This document shows, piece after piece, positions 5,594 to 11,242 of a stretch of DNA of 11,242 bases. Origin of the DNA: Gammaproteobacteria bacterium (GTDB taxonomy: Bacteria > Pseudomonadota > Gammaproteobacteria > Steroidobacterales > Steroidobacteraceae); assembly GCA_027451085.1 (NCBI GenBank), contig DAIDKA010000109.1, forward strand, positions 1-11,242, read 5' to 3'. The position numbers and the translations under genes are program-made. A model generated the notes under the pieces. The model did not search any database. It saw only the letters and a program-made list of their open reading frames with translations, and was not told the DNA's origin. The number at the start of each line of letters is the position of its first letter. The first letter of the stretch is position 1.

Positions 5594-6561
5594 TGCAGAC
5601 CGTCTTTACGCAACAGTCCAGGGTCGAGGTGCCGCTGATCTGTGGCCCCATGTACCCCTGTTCCAACCCTGAACTGGTTGCAGCCGTGAGCGAGGCCGGT
5701 GGCCTGGGCGTGGTCCAGCCGCTGTCCCTCACCTACGTCCACGGCCACGAGTACCGCGCCGGGCTACGTTACATCAGGTCTTTGACCACCCGGCCGGTGG
5801 GCTTCAATGCCCTCATCGAGGCCAGCAGCCGCAAGTACCTGGAGCGCATGAGCCAATGGATCGACATCGCGCTGGAGGAAGGGGTGCGGTTCTTCATCAC
5901 CTCCCTGGGCGATCCGCGCTGGGTCTGCGACCGGGTGCATGCAGCAGGTGGAGTGGTTTATCACGACGTGACCGAGGCCCGATGGGCGCGCAAGGGTATC
6001 GACGGCGGCGCAGATGGATTGATTGCGGTGAATGCCAACGCCGGAGGCCACGCCGGCCGCAAGAGTCCGGAGGAACTGCTCGCTGAGCTGCTTCCGTTCG
6101 GCCTGCCGGTGGTGGCCGCGGGCGGCGCGGGGACGGCGCAGGAGTTCGCGCGCCTGCTCAACATGGGTTATGCCGCCGTCCAGCTCGGCACGCGCTTCAT
6201 CGCCACCCGGGAGTGCAAGGCCAGTGACGCCTACAAGCAGGCCATCCTGGATGCGACGGCCGCGGACATCGTGCTCACCGAGCGCTTGAGTGGTGTGCCC
6301 GTGTCCGTGATCCGTAATGCGCATGTTGAACGCCTTGGCACGAACGCCGGACCCTTCGCACGCTGGATGTTGCGCGGGCGCAAGCGCAAGCACTGGATGC
6401 GCATGATCTACACGCTGCAGTCGCTGCGCAGCCTGCGCAAATCGATGTCATCGGCCGACACCTCGGTCGATTACTGGCAGGCGGGGAAATCAGTGGCGGG
6501 CATCCACACCATCATCCCCGCCGCCGAGGTCGTGCGCTCGTTTGCCGCTGCGCTGCCTTGA
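5593..6561 (+). CDS. Nitronate monooxygenase / FabK-like FMN-dependent enzyme
   Basis: This 322-residue TIM-barrel flavoprotein has GPM at 18-20 after strand 1, NANAGGHAGR at 147-156 with the conserved active-site histidine (H153), and the FMN-phosphate segment AAGGAGT (175-181) followed by LGTRFIAT (199-205). Its C-terminal block (DYWQAGKSVAGI) is also typical of the family. The family includes nitronate monooxygenases, which oxidise alkyl nitronates, and FabK/PfaD enoyl-ACP reductases. The coupled thioesterase-like gene hints at an acyl thioester substrate, but sequence alone does not separate the two. A longer in-frame ORF reaches back to 5524, but the ATG at 5593 overlapping the upstream stop starts exactly at the barrel. 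The gene converges on the aldo/keto reductase gene, with 16 bases between the stop codons. Confidence 0.85.
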   Translation: MQTVFTQQSRVEVPLICGPMYPCSNPELVAAVSEAGGLGVVQPLSLTYVHGHEYRAGLRYIRSLTTRPVGFNALIEASSRKYLERMSQWIDIALEEGVRFFITSLGDPRWVCDRVHAAGGVVYHDVTEARWARKGIDGGADGLIAVNANAGGHAGRKSPEELLAELLPFGLPVVAAGGAGTAQEFARLLNMGYAAVQLGTRFIATRECKASDAYKQAILDATAADIVLTERLSGVPVSVIRNAHVERLGTNAGPFARWMLRGRKRKHWMRMIYTLQSLRSLRKSMSSADTSVDYWQAGKSVAGIHTIIPAAEVVRSFAAALP

Positions 6562-6571
6562 GTCCACGCCC

Positions 6572-6591
6572 CGCCGGCTACCGTGCCGGCG
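6572..6591. terminator. Hairpin between convergent genes, possible bidirectional terminator
   Basis: CGCCGGC, a six-base loop and GCCGGCG form a 7-bp GC-only stem overlapping the last codons of the aldo/keto reductase gene, just after the flavoenzyme stop. The position suits a terminator shared by convergent genes. There is no T-tract on either side, so intrinsic termination is doubtful. Confidence 0.3.
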
Positions 6592-7477
6592 CGGCGATTC
6601 CGTCCAGCGTCCTGATCGCCGCCACCGGCAGTTCCAGCGCCGCGGCGGCAAGGTTTTCCCGCAGATGTCCCACCGAGGAGGTACCGGGAATCAGCAGGAT
6701 GTTAGGCGACCTGTGCAGCAACCACGCAAGCGCCACCTGCATCGGCGTGGCGTCCAGGTCCCTGGCCACCTGCGAGAGGGTCTCGGACTGCAGCGGGTTG
6801 AAGCCGCCGAGCGGGAAGTAGGGCACGTAGGCGATGCCATCACGCGCCAGTTCATCGATCAGTGCGTCGTCCGCGCGGTGGGCGATGTTGTAGTGGTTCT
6901 GCACGCAGGCGATCCCGGTGATCCTGCGAGCCTGCGCGATCTGTGCGCGCGTGACATTGCTCACGCCTATATGGCGGATCAGTCCCTGGTGCTTGAGTTC
7001 TGCCAGCGCCGTGATCTGGGCCTCGATCGAACCCTCGACGGGACCGCCCATGGGATTGAACATGCAGCGGAAATTGACCGCCTCGATGACGTCCAGGCCC
7101 AGGTTTCGCAGGTTGTCGTGAACCGCCTGGACCAGCTCCGGCGGGGAATAGGCCGGCAGCCAGGAGCCATCCGGGCCACGGCGCGCCGCGACCTTGGTGA
7201 CGAGCACCAGCTCCTTCGGGTACGGATGCAGCGCCTCCTTGATGATCTGGTTGGTCACATGCGGGCCGTAGTAGTCACAGGTATCGATGTGATTGACACC
7301 GCTCTCGATCGCCTCCCGCAGCACGCGGACGGCCATGGCCCGATCCTTCGGCGGCCCGAAGATGTGGGGCCCCGAAAGCTGCATGGCTCCGTAGCCCAGG
7401 CGCCGGACCTTGCGGTCGCCGAGGGTGAACCAGCCGGCGCGGTCCAGGGTGGAGCTGGGGATGCTGTGGTCGGTCAT
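6578..7477 (-). CDS. ydbC: Aldo/keto reductase, YdbC (PdxI) type
   Basis: The 299-residue (beta/alpha)8 NAD(P)H oxidoreductase resembles E. coli YdbC, reported as pyridoxal reductase PdxI, across much of its length as I recall that sequence. Shared blocks include GLIRHIGVSNVT, VQNHYNIAHRADD, YVPYFPLGGF, TPMQVALAWLL and the NADP-binding segment near the C-terminus (RSPNILLIPGTSS). Catalytic D65, Y70 (or Y69) and K95 are present. Where most aldo/keto reductases have the catalytic His, this protein reads VNFRCM (about 134-139), with Arg or Asn instead, as I recall for YdbC itself. The start ATG overlaps the CBS gene stop (ATGA) and has AGGA upstream, so it is translated with that gene. Pyridoxal reduction is an inference from similarity; another small aldehyde is possible. 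Confidence 0.85.
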   Translation of the reverse strand: MTDHSIPSSTLDRAGWFTLGDRKVRRLGYGAMQLSGPHIFGPPKDRAMAVRVLREAIESGVNHIDTCDYYGPHVTNQIIKEALHPYPKELVLVTKVAARRGPDGSWLPAYSPPELVQAVHDNLRNLGLDVIEAVNFRCMFNPMGGPVEGSIEAQITALAELKHQGLIRHIGVSNVTRAQIAQARRITGIACVQNHYNIAHRADDALIDELARDGIAYVPYFPLGGFNPLQSETLSQVARDLDATPMQVALAWLLHRSPNILLIPGTSSVGHLRENLAAAALELPVAAIRTLDGIAAPAR

Positions 7478-8130
7478 GGCAGGTCCTCTTGGTGCGTGTC
7501 TGGCTTGCGCGCTGTCATAGTACCGCGCCGGCCTGGAACCGGAATCGGGCGTCCCAGCAGGCGCTGCACCCGGGAGCGTGACAGCAGCCCCCGGACGATC
7601 ACGTCGCCGTGCTCCGGGTACTCCACGACCAGCGCGTGCGTGGCCCGCGTGGTGCTGAAGAAATCCACGACGGCTCCGACCTGCGCCTCGCGGACCCGTC
7701 TTACGTCGAGGGTCTGCGCGTCCTCCCAGGGCGTCATGACGTGCCGCACCCGGACGCCGGGATGCCGCAGGTAGCCCGCGTCCTGCAGGAACTGTGTCGG
7801 CCGCTCGCCCTGGATGTCCTGCGCGGTGATCAGGCCGACGACGGCGTCGTCCTTCACCACCAGCAGGCTGCCTACCCCGGCCGCGATCATGTCCAGCTCC
7901 GCCTCATCGATGAAGCGCTCGGCGGCCACCGTGACCGGCTGTTCAAGCTGGAAATCCGTGACCACGTGCATCGCCGGGTCATGCAGGCTCACGGCCATGG
8001 CCGTGGACCAGCCCGCCGGCAGTTCTGCCACCGTGTCGTTGTCGTTTTCAGGCAGCACCGCGCCACGCGCGAAGCCGGCCAGATCGGGCAGATGCTGCAG
8101 TGAGGCAGGATGAGAATTGAGCCGGATCAT
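7474..8130 (-). CDS. CBS-domain pair protein
   Basis: The 218-residue soluble protein consists of an N-terminal stretch of about 50 residues without a recognised domain, then two CBS motifs. The first is at about 55-110, with GSLLVVKDDAVVGLITAQDI. The second is at about 127-195, opening VRHVMTP and ending VVRGLLSRSRVQRLLG. A basic tail follows. Paired CBS motifs form a Bateman module that binds adenosyl nucleotides and senses energy or redox state. No enzymatic or DNA-binding domain is attached, so it may act by binding a partner. The ATG at 8130 has AAGGAG (8139-8144) eight bases upstream. Its stop overlaps the aldo/keto reductase start by ATGA, suggesting a joint role or joint control. Confidence 0.82.
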   Translation of the reverse strand: MIRLNSHPASLQHLPDLAGFARGAVLPENDNDTVAELPAGWSTAMAVSLHDPAMHVVTDFQLEQPVTVAAERFIDEAELDMIAAGVGSLLVVKDDAVVGLITAQDIQGERPTQFLQDAGYLRHPGVRVRHVMTPWEDAQTLDVRRVREAQVGAVVDFFSTTRATHALVVEYPEHGDVIVRGLLSRSRVQRLLGRPIPVPGRRGTMTARKPDTHQEDLP

Positions 8131-8272
8131 GTCCCTTTCTCCTTATCGGTTCAGGGTGCCATGCTGCTCCTGCGGGCGTGCTTTGAGGCTCCGGCAGGCG
8201 AGGTACCGGCTCTATCCCGAAGGAGGGAGGTCCGGCTCCGCCCTGGGCCGTATCAGCAGCAAACCGGCGCGA

Positions 8273-9331
8273 TCACGGGCCCAGGGATGGGCTGATGGGT
8301 GATGCCGAACCAGCCGACTCCATGCTGATGACCACCCGGAACTTCGCCTTGCCGCTCAGCATGCGCGCGTAGGCCGCCGCAGCCTGCGCCAGCGGGTAGG
8401 TCTCGATCAACGCCTTGACGCCCGTGCGCTCGCTGAACTTCAGCGTGTCCTGTGAATCCGCCGCCGTGCCCGATGGCCAGCCGGCGATGCTGCGGCGCTG
8501 GCCGATGAGCGTGAGCGGGGAGACCTCGATCGGATCGACCGAGGCGCCCAGGACCAGCAGCTTGCCGTCCACCCCCAGTCCTGCGAGGGTCGCGGTCATG
8601 GCTTTGGCATCCGTGGCCGTCGCCAGCACCAGCGCCGCCCCGCCGAGCCGGGTGAGCTCGCCGGCCACGTCCTGCGTGGTGCTGTCGATATAGTGCGTGG
8701 CGCCCAGCTGCTTTGCGAACGGGCCTTTGTCGGCCCCGCGCGCAATCGCCACGGTGTTGAATCCCATGTGGGCCGCAAACTGCACGGCCAGGTGACCCAG
8801 GCCTCCCATTCCCAGGACAGCGACCAGATCCCCCGGCCGCGCGCCGCTATGACGCAGGGAGTTGAACGTCGTAATGCCGGCGCACAACAGTGGCGCGGCC
8901 TCGGCGGAGGACAGGCTGTCGGGCACCGCCGCGAGCGCCTCGAAGGGCGCGATCATGTATTCGGCATAACCCCCGTCGTAGGAGATACCCGGCACCTGAC
9001 CTTCGGCGCAGGTGATGAAGTCGCCCCGCCGGCAACGCTCGCAGTGCCCGCAGTGGCCGCCGTGCCAGCCGACGCCCACGCGCGTGCCGGCCTTCCAGTG
9101 CGGCACGTCCTTGCCGACCGCATCAATCCTGCCGACGACCTCATGGCCGGGTACGCGCGGATAGTGGATGCCGGGCCATGCGCCGGCGACCGTGAACATG
9201 TCGCTGTGGCAGACCCCGCACGCCTCGACCTTGATGCGCACCTGCACTGGACCCGGCTGCGGTATGTCCCGCTCCACGATGCTCAGTTCCTGGCCGGGTC
9301 CCGCAACCTGCGCTGCCTTCATGCGTGCCAT
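8273..9331 (-). CDS. Zinc-dependent alcohol dehydrogenase (MDR superfamily)
   Basis: The 352-residue cytosolic medium-chain dehydrogenase has both zinc sites. Catalytic ligands are C41 (GVCHSD), H63-E64 (PGHE) and C150. The structural zinc ligands are C94, C97, C100 and C108. The nucleotide loop is GMGGLGH at 174-180. After the second strand comes AIARGADK with no acidic residue and an Arg at 198, which favours NADP(H) over NAD(H); this is inference. It should interconvert primary alcohols and aldehydes. The start ATG has AGGAGG (9337-9342) five bases upstream. A Met at residue 4 is an alternative start. The tail beyond VVISME is about 14 residues and Ser/Pro/Gly-rich, longer than usual. The 142 bases between its stop and the CBS gene hold no feature I can support. 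Confidence 0.9.
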   Translation of the reverse strand: MARMKAAQVAGPGQELSIVERDIPQPGPVQVRIKVEACGVCHSDMFTVAGAWPGIHYPRVPGHEVVGRIDAVGKDVPHWKAGTRVGVGWHGGHCGHCERCRRGDFITCAEGQVPGISYDGGYAEYMIAPFEALAAVPDSLSSAEAAPLLCAGITTFNSLRHSGARPGDLVAVLGMGGLGHLAVQFAAHMGFNTVAIARGADKGPFAKQLGATHYIDSTTQDVAGELTRLGGAALVLATATDAKAMTATLAGLGVDGKLLVLGASVDPIEVSPLTLIGQRRSIAGWPSGTAADSQDTLKFSERTGVKALIETYPLAQAAAAYARMLSGKAKFRVVISMESAGSASPISPSLGP

Positions 9332-9354
9332 GGGGTCCTCCTGGGCTTCGACCC

Positions 9355-9360
9355 ATTATA
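9355..9360 (-). promoter_or_regulatory. TATAAT -10 element of the alcohol dehydrogenase gene
   Basis: A perfect TATAAT on the minus strand lies 24 bases before the dehydrogenase ATG, within the 61-base gap after the HDOD gene. It predicts a short leader of about 17 bases containing the AGGAGG. The hexamer 17 bases upstream (TGCGGC) is a poor -35, so an activator may be needed. A short repeat, CCAG-N3-CTGG, lies at 9368-9378, in the spacer upstream of the -10. Confidence 0.5.
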
Positions 9361-9392
9361 TAGGTATCCAGACGCTGGCCGCAGGCGGGCTC

Positions 9393-10613
9393 TTAGAACC
9401 GCAGGTTCTCCACCGACGACAGGCAGGCTGCCGCAATCCTTGCGGCATCCGACCAGACGAAGGGGCTGTCCTTGATCTGATCGAGAAAGTCCCGTCCGAC
9501 AACGTTGTTGCGCCGTGGCAGTACTTTGAACGCGTCCGAGTCGTCCGTGCCTGCCAGCGCCAGGGCCACCACCAGCGCGGCCAGGGTGTTGAACCGGCGC
9601 ACCGGGAGCCGCTCCGGGGCGTGGTGATAGGCGACCGCCTCCACCAGGGTGAGGGGCAACCCCCAAAGGCCGAGCAGGTAAGCGCCGATTTCGGCGTGAC
9701 AGGTGCCGAGCACCTGTGTCTCGGCTTCGTGCATCGAGATGCCCGTGGACTGCGCAAGCTGCGCCGCCTCGCGCAGTTCCTGGGGATATTCCTGGGCCAG
9801 CACCCAGTAGCCGATGTCATGCAGGAGCGCGGCCAGCACGGCCTCGTCGCTTCCGGGAGCATCATTCATCAGCGCCGCCGTCACCATGGCAACCTGCTGG
9901 CCGTGGGCCTGCATGGCCGTAAGGTCCGGGTCCTGGCCGCTCACGCGGCTCCACCCCACCAGAACCTCGGCGCTCATCACCAGGCTGCCCAGGCGCGAGT
10001 GCCCGAGCCGCAGCACGGCCTGTTCGATGTTCTTCACCCGGCCGCTGTGGTGAAACAGCACGCAGTTGGCCAGCTGCAGGACCTTCGCCGCGATCGCCGC
10101 GTCCTCCTCCAGCAGGGCGCTGATTTTTTTCGAGGTGACCTTCTCATGGCGCAGCAGCATCTGTAGGCGCATGAAGATCCGCGGCCGGGATGGCAGCTCG
10201 CGGATGCCGCCGATGACCGCCTGCAGCGCGGGCTGTGACAGGATGTCCTGCAGGCCCAGGCTGCGCTCGACTAGCAGGGCCATCTCGTCCAACGCGACAT
10301 TGGGTCCGAGGTACTGGTGGGCGATCGGCGCCAGCATCGGCGCCGCCTGGCCGGCGTAGTCCACGGCGGGTGAAATCGCCATCAGGCCGGTGGTCGGCCA
10401 GCGCATGCGGATGGTGCGCAGCAACGCGTCCTCGTCCGGGTGGATCGTCGCAAGATCGATGATCGCCACGTGCTGCTGCTGGCGCTCGAATTCCTGGATC
10501 GCCTCCGCGGCATCCGTCACCCGCGTGATGCTCCATGCGCGCGCCTGTGCCAGCGGACGCAGGGCGTCGTACCGTGACAGATTCGCATCGAGCAACAGGA
10601 TATGCCGTGACAT
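9393..10613 (-). CDS. HDOD-domain signalling protein with an N-terminal receiver-like domain
   Basis: From the ATG at 10613 the product is 406 residues. Residues 1-115 look like a response-regulator receiver: LLLDAN (D9), IIDL with a phosphoacceptor-like D53, and AIS (S81). The conserved Lys that should follow is missing (HQYLGPNV) and only one acidic residue precedes D53, so phosphorylation is doubtful. Residues about 125-330 form an HDOD domain: ELPSRP, EEDAAIAAKVLQLAN, AVLRLG and LLHDIG (H265-D266). A helical tail follows. HDOD proteins act in signalling, stress and motility control and usually lack HD hydrolase activity. The frame extends to a GTG at 10655, with a weak AAGG upstream; the ATG is preferred because the receiver begins right after it, although it has no clear Shine-Dalgarno. 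No partner histidine kinase is visible. Confidence 0.82.
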   Translation of the reverse strand: MSRHILLLDANLSRYDALRPLAQARAWSITRVTDAAEAIQEFERQQQHVAIIDLATIHPDEDALLRTIRMRWPTTGLMAISPAVDYAGQAAPMLAPIAHQYLGPNVALDEMALLVERSLGLQDILSQPALQAVIGGIRELPSRPRIFMRLQMLLRHEKVTSKKISALLEEDAAIAAKVLQLANCVLFHHSGRVKNIEQAVLRLGHSRLGSLVMSAEVLVGWSRVSGQDPDLTAMQAHGQQVAMVTAALMNDAPGSDEAVLAALLHDIGYWVLAQEYPQELREAAQLAQSTGISMHEAETQVLGTCHAEIGAYLLGLWGLPLTLVEAVAYHHAPERLPVRRFNTLAALVVALALAGTDDSDAFKVLPRRNNVVGRDFLDQIKDSPFVWSDAARIAAACLSSVENLRF

Positions 10614-10727
10614 CAGGCAAAGGCCAACATCCGCCCTGGGAGGCTGGTATATCACCGCATGCCGCCTTGTGTTTCTGGCAGCGCGTCACATTCCGGTTCT
10701 TGTTAATCCAGGCGGCCTGCAGACCAG

Positions 10728-10754
10728 CCCCGGCCCCTGTGACAGGAGCCGGGG
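10728..10754 (-). terminator. Strong hairpin after leuA, probable terminator
   Basis: On the minus strand CCCCGGCUCCUG, loop UCA and CAGGGGCCGGGG make a 12-bp stem, beginning 15 bases after the leuA stop. The single non-Watson-Crick pair is U-G on this strand, but C-A on the other. The stem is therefore complete only in RNA read in the leuA direction. No U-tract follows, so it may end transcription with help, or protect the 3' end. Confidence 0.55.
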
Positions 10755-10769
10755 GTCGCAGTCCCGCTT

Positions 10770-11242
10770 TTACGCCGCCGCGTCCATCACCCCGCGCGCG
10801 CTGGCGCGGTTCACGGCAGACAACACCGCCAGCAAAGATGCGGTGATGATGTTGTTGTGCACGCCGACGCCGAACAGCGTGATGCGGCTGCGCGTGGTGA
10901 TCTCCACGTAGGCCACCGCCTGCGCGCCACTGCCCGCCGAGCGCGAATGCTCGGAGTAGGACAGCACGTCCACCGGCAGCCCCAAGGCCTTGACGATGGC
11001 ATCGATGGGGCCGGAGCCGGATCCCGTCAGCGTCAGCGGCTGGCCGGCGCGCTCGACATGCAGCGTTATCTGCTCACGGTCGCTGCCGTCCTGCGAGGCC
11101 GCCAGCTGGTGGCTCTTGTACTGGTACGGCGCGCGCGCCGTCAGGTACTCGCCGACGAACAGCTCGTGGATCTCATCGGATGACAGCTCCTTGCCGGTCC
11201 TGTCCGCGGCGGCCTGCACCACCTGGCTGAACTCGATCTGCA
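10770..11242 (-). CDS. leuA: 2-isopropylmalate synthase, C-terminal part (partial, runs off the right edge)
   Basis: The visible 156 or so residues are the end of LeuA, the first committed enzyme of leucine synthesis, which condenses 2-oxoisovalerate with acetyl-CoA. IEFSQVVQAAADRTGKELSS joins the catalytic region to the leucine-sensing domain. GSGSGPIDAIVKALGL and FGVGVHNNIITASLLAVLSAVNR are the regulatory-domain motifs where leucine binds for feedback inhibition. The order resembles the roughly 560-residue class of LeuA found in pseudomonads and actinobacteria, not the E. coli type, but the catalytic barrel lies outside the window. A coding start within the window (GTG at 11222) is ignored because homology continues upstream to the edge. 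A hairpin follows the stop. Confidence 0.9.
   Translation of the reverse strand, partial: QIEFSQVVQAAADRTGKELSSDEIHELFVGEYLTARAPYQYKSHQLAASQDGSDREQITLHVERAGQPLTLTGSGSGPIDAIVKALGLPVDVLSYSEHSRSAGSGAQAVAYVEITTRSRITLFGVGVHNNIITASLLAVLSAVNRASARGVMDAAA

Noticed and set aside
6542..7774. A 410-codon plus-strand open frame
   Set aside because: It is antisense to the aldo/keto reductase and part of the CBS gene, both with clear family motifs. It also overlaps the end of the flavoenzyme gene and has the Arg/His/Gly-rich composition of a shadow frame in high-GC DNA.
8131..8272. A small gene or RNA in the gap between the dehydrogenase and the CBS gene
   Set aside because: No frame with a start, ribosome site and recognisable content was found, and no convincing hairpin with a T-tract. 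Short plus-strand frames here look random.
9395..9409. Inverted repeat AGAACC-GCA-GGTTCT at the end of the HDOD gene
   Set aside because: It is short, mostly within coding sequence, and lacks a T-tract. It may be chance, so I do not call it a terminator.
9168..10166. A 332-codon plus-strand open frame
   Set aside because: It runs antisense across the dehydrogenase N-terminus and the HDOD gene, with no recognisable motif and no ribosome site.

Overview
The window is high-GC bacterial DNA with short intergenic gaps, Shine-Dalgarno-led genes and proteobacterial protein families (HDOD regulator, triheme cytochrome c, YdbC-type aldo/keto reductase, ClC antiporter). A gammaproteobacterium near the Xanthomonadales/Nevskiales is my best guess. 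It is an inference only, because no rRNA or other marker gene is present.

Left edge (1-790): the end of an integron cassette array. Two 84-bp sites, 59-142 and 707-790, match at 72 of 84 positions without gaps. Each begins with RYYYAAC and ends with GTTRRRY, as attC sites do. They bound one complete 648-bp cassette (137-784) carrying a DUF433 antitoxin and a DUF5615 PIN-like toxin in overlapping frames, with a candidate promoter inside the cassette. The last residues of an upstream cassette protein precede the first site. Both the upstream gene and the toxin gene use the TAA inside the attC R'' box as stop codon. The integrase is not in the window; from the polarity of the sites it should lie to the left. 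Bases 785-841 may be the stump of a further cassette.

Region 842-5033 (minus strand): a ClC-type Cl-/H+ antiporter, a periplasmic triheme cytochrome c, and an exported serine hydrolase of the beta-lactamase/esterase fold. The last two look co-transcribed. The antiporter is divergent from the next block, and a perfect 14-bp palindrome sits between them.

Region 5111-6561 (plus strand): a hotdog-fold DUF4442 thioesterase-like gene, whose stop overlaps the start of a nitronate monooxygenase-family flavoenzyme gene. They are translationally coupled and probably act on related substrates.

Region 6578-11242 (minus strand): read from right to left, this holds the 3' end of leuA followed by a strong hairpin, an HDOD regulator with a degenerate receiver domain, a zinc alcohol dehydrogenase with its own TATAAT promoter element, and a CBS-domain protein overlapping a YdbC-type aldo/keto reductase by ATGA.

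Apart from the array, the window is ordinary chromosomal housekeeping and redox genes. No intergenic stretch exceeds 300 bases. The most noteworthy element is the toxin-antitoxin cassette.
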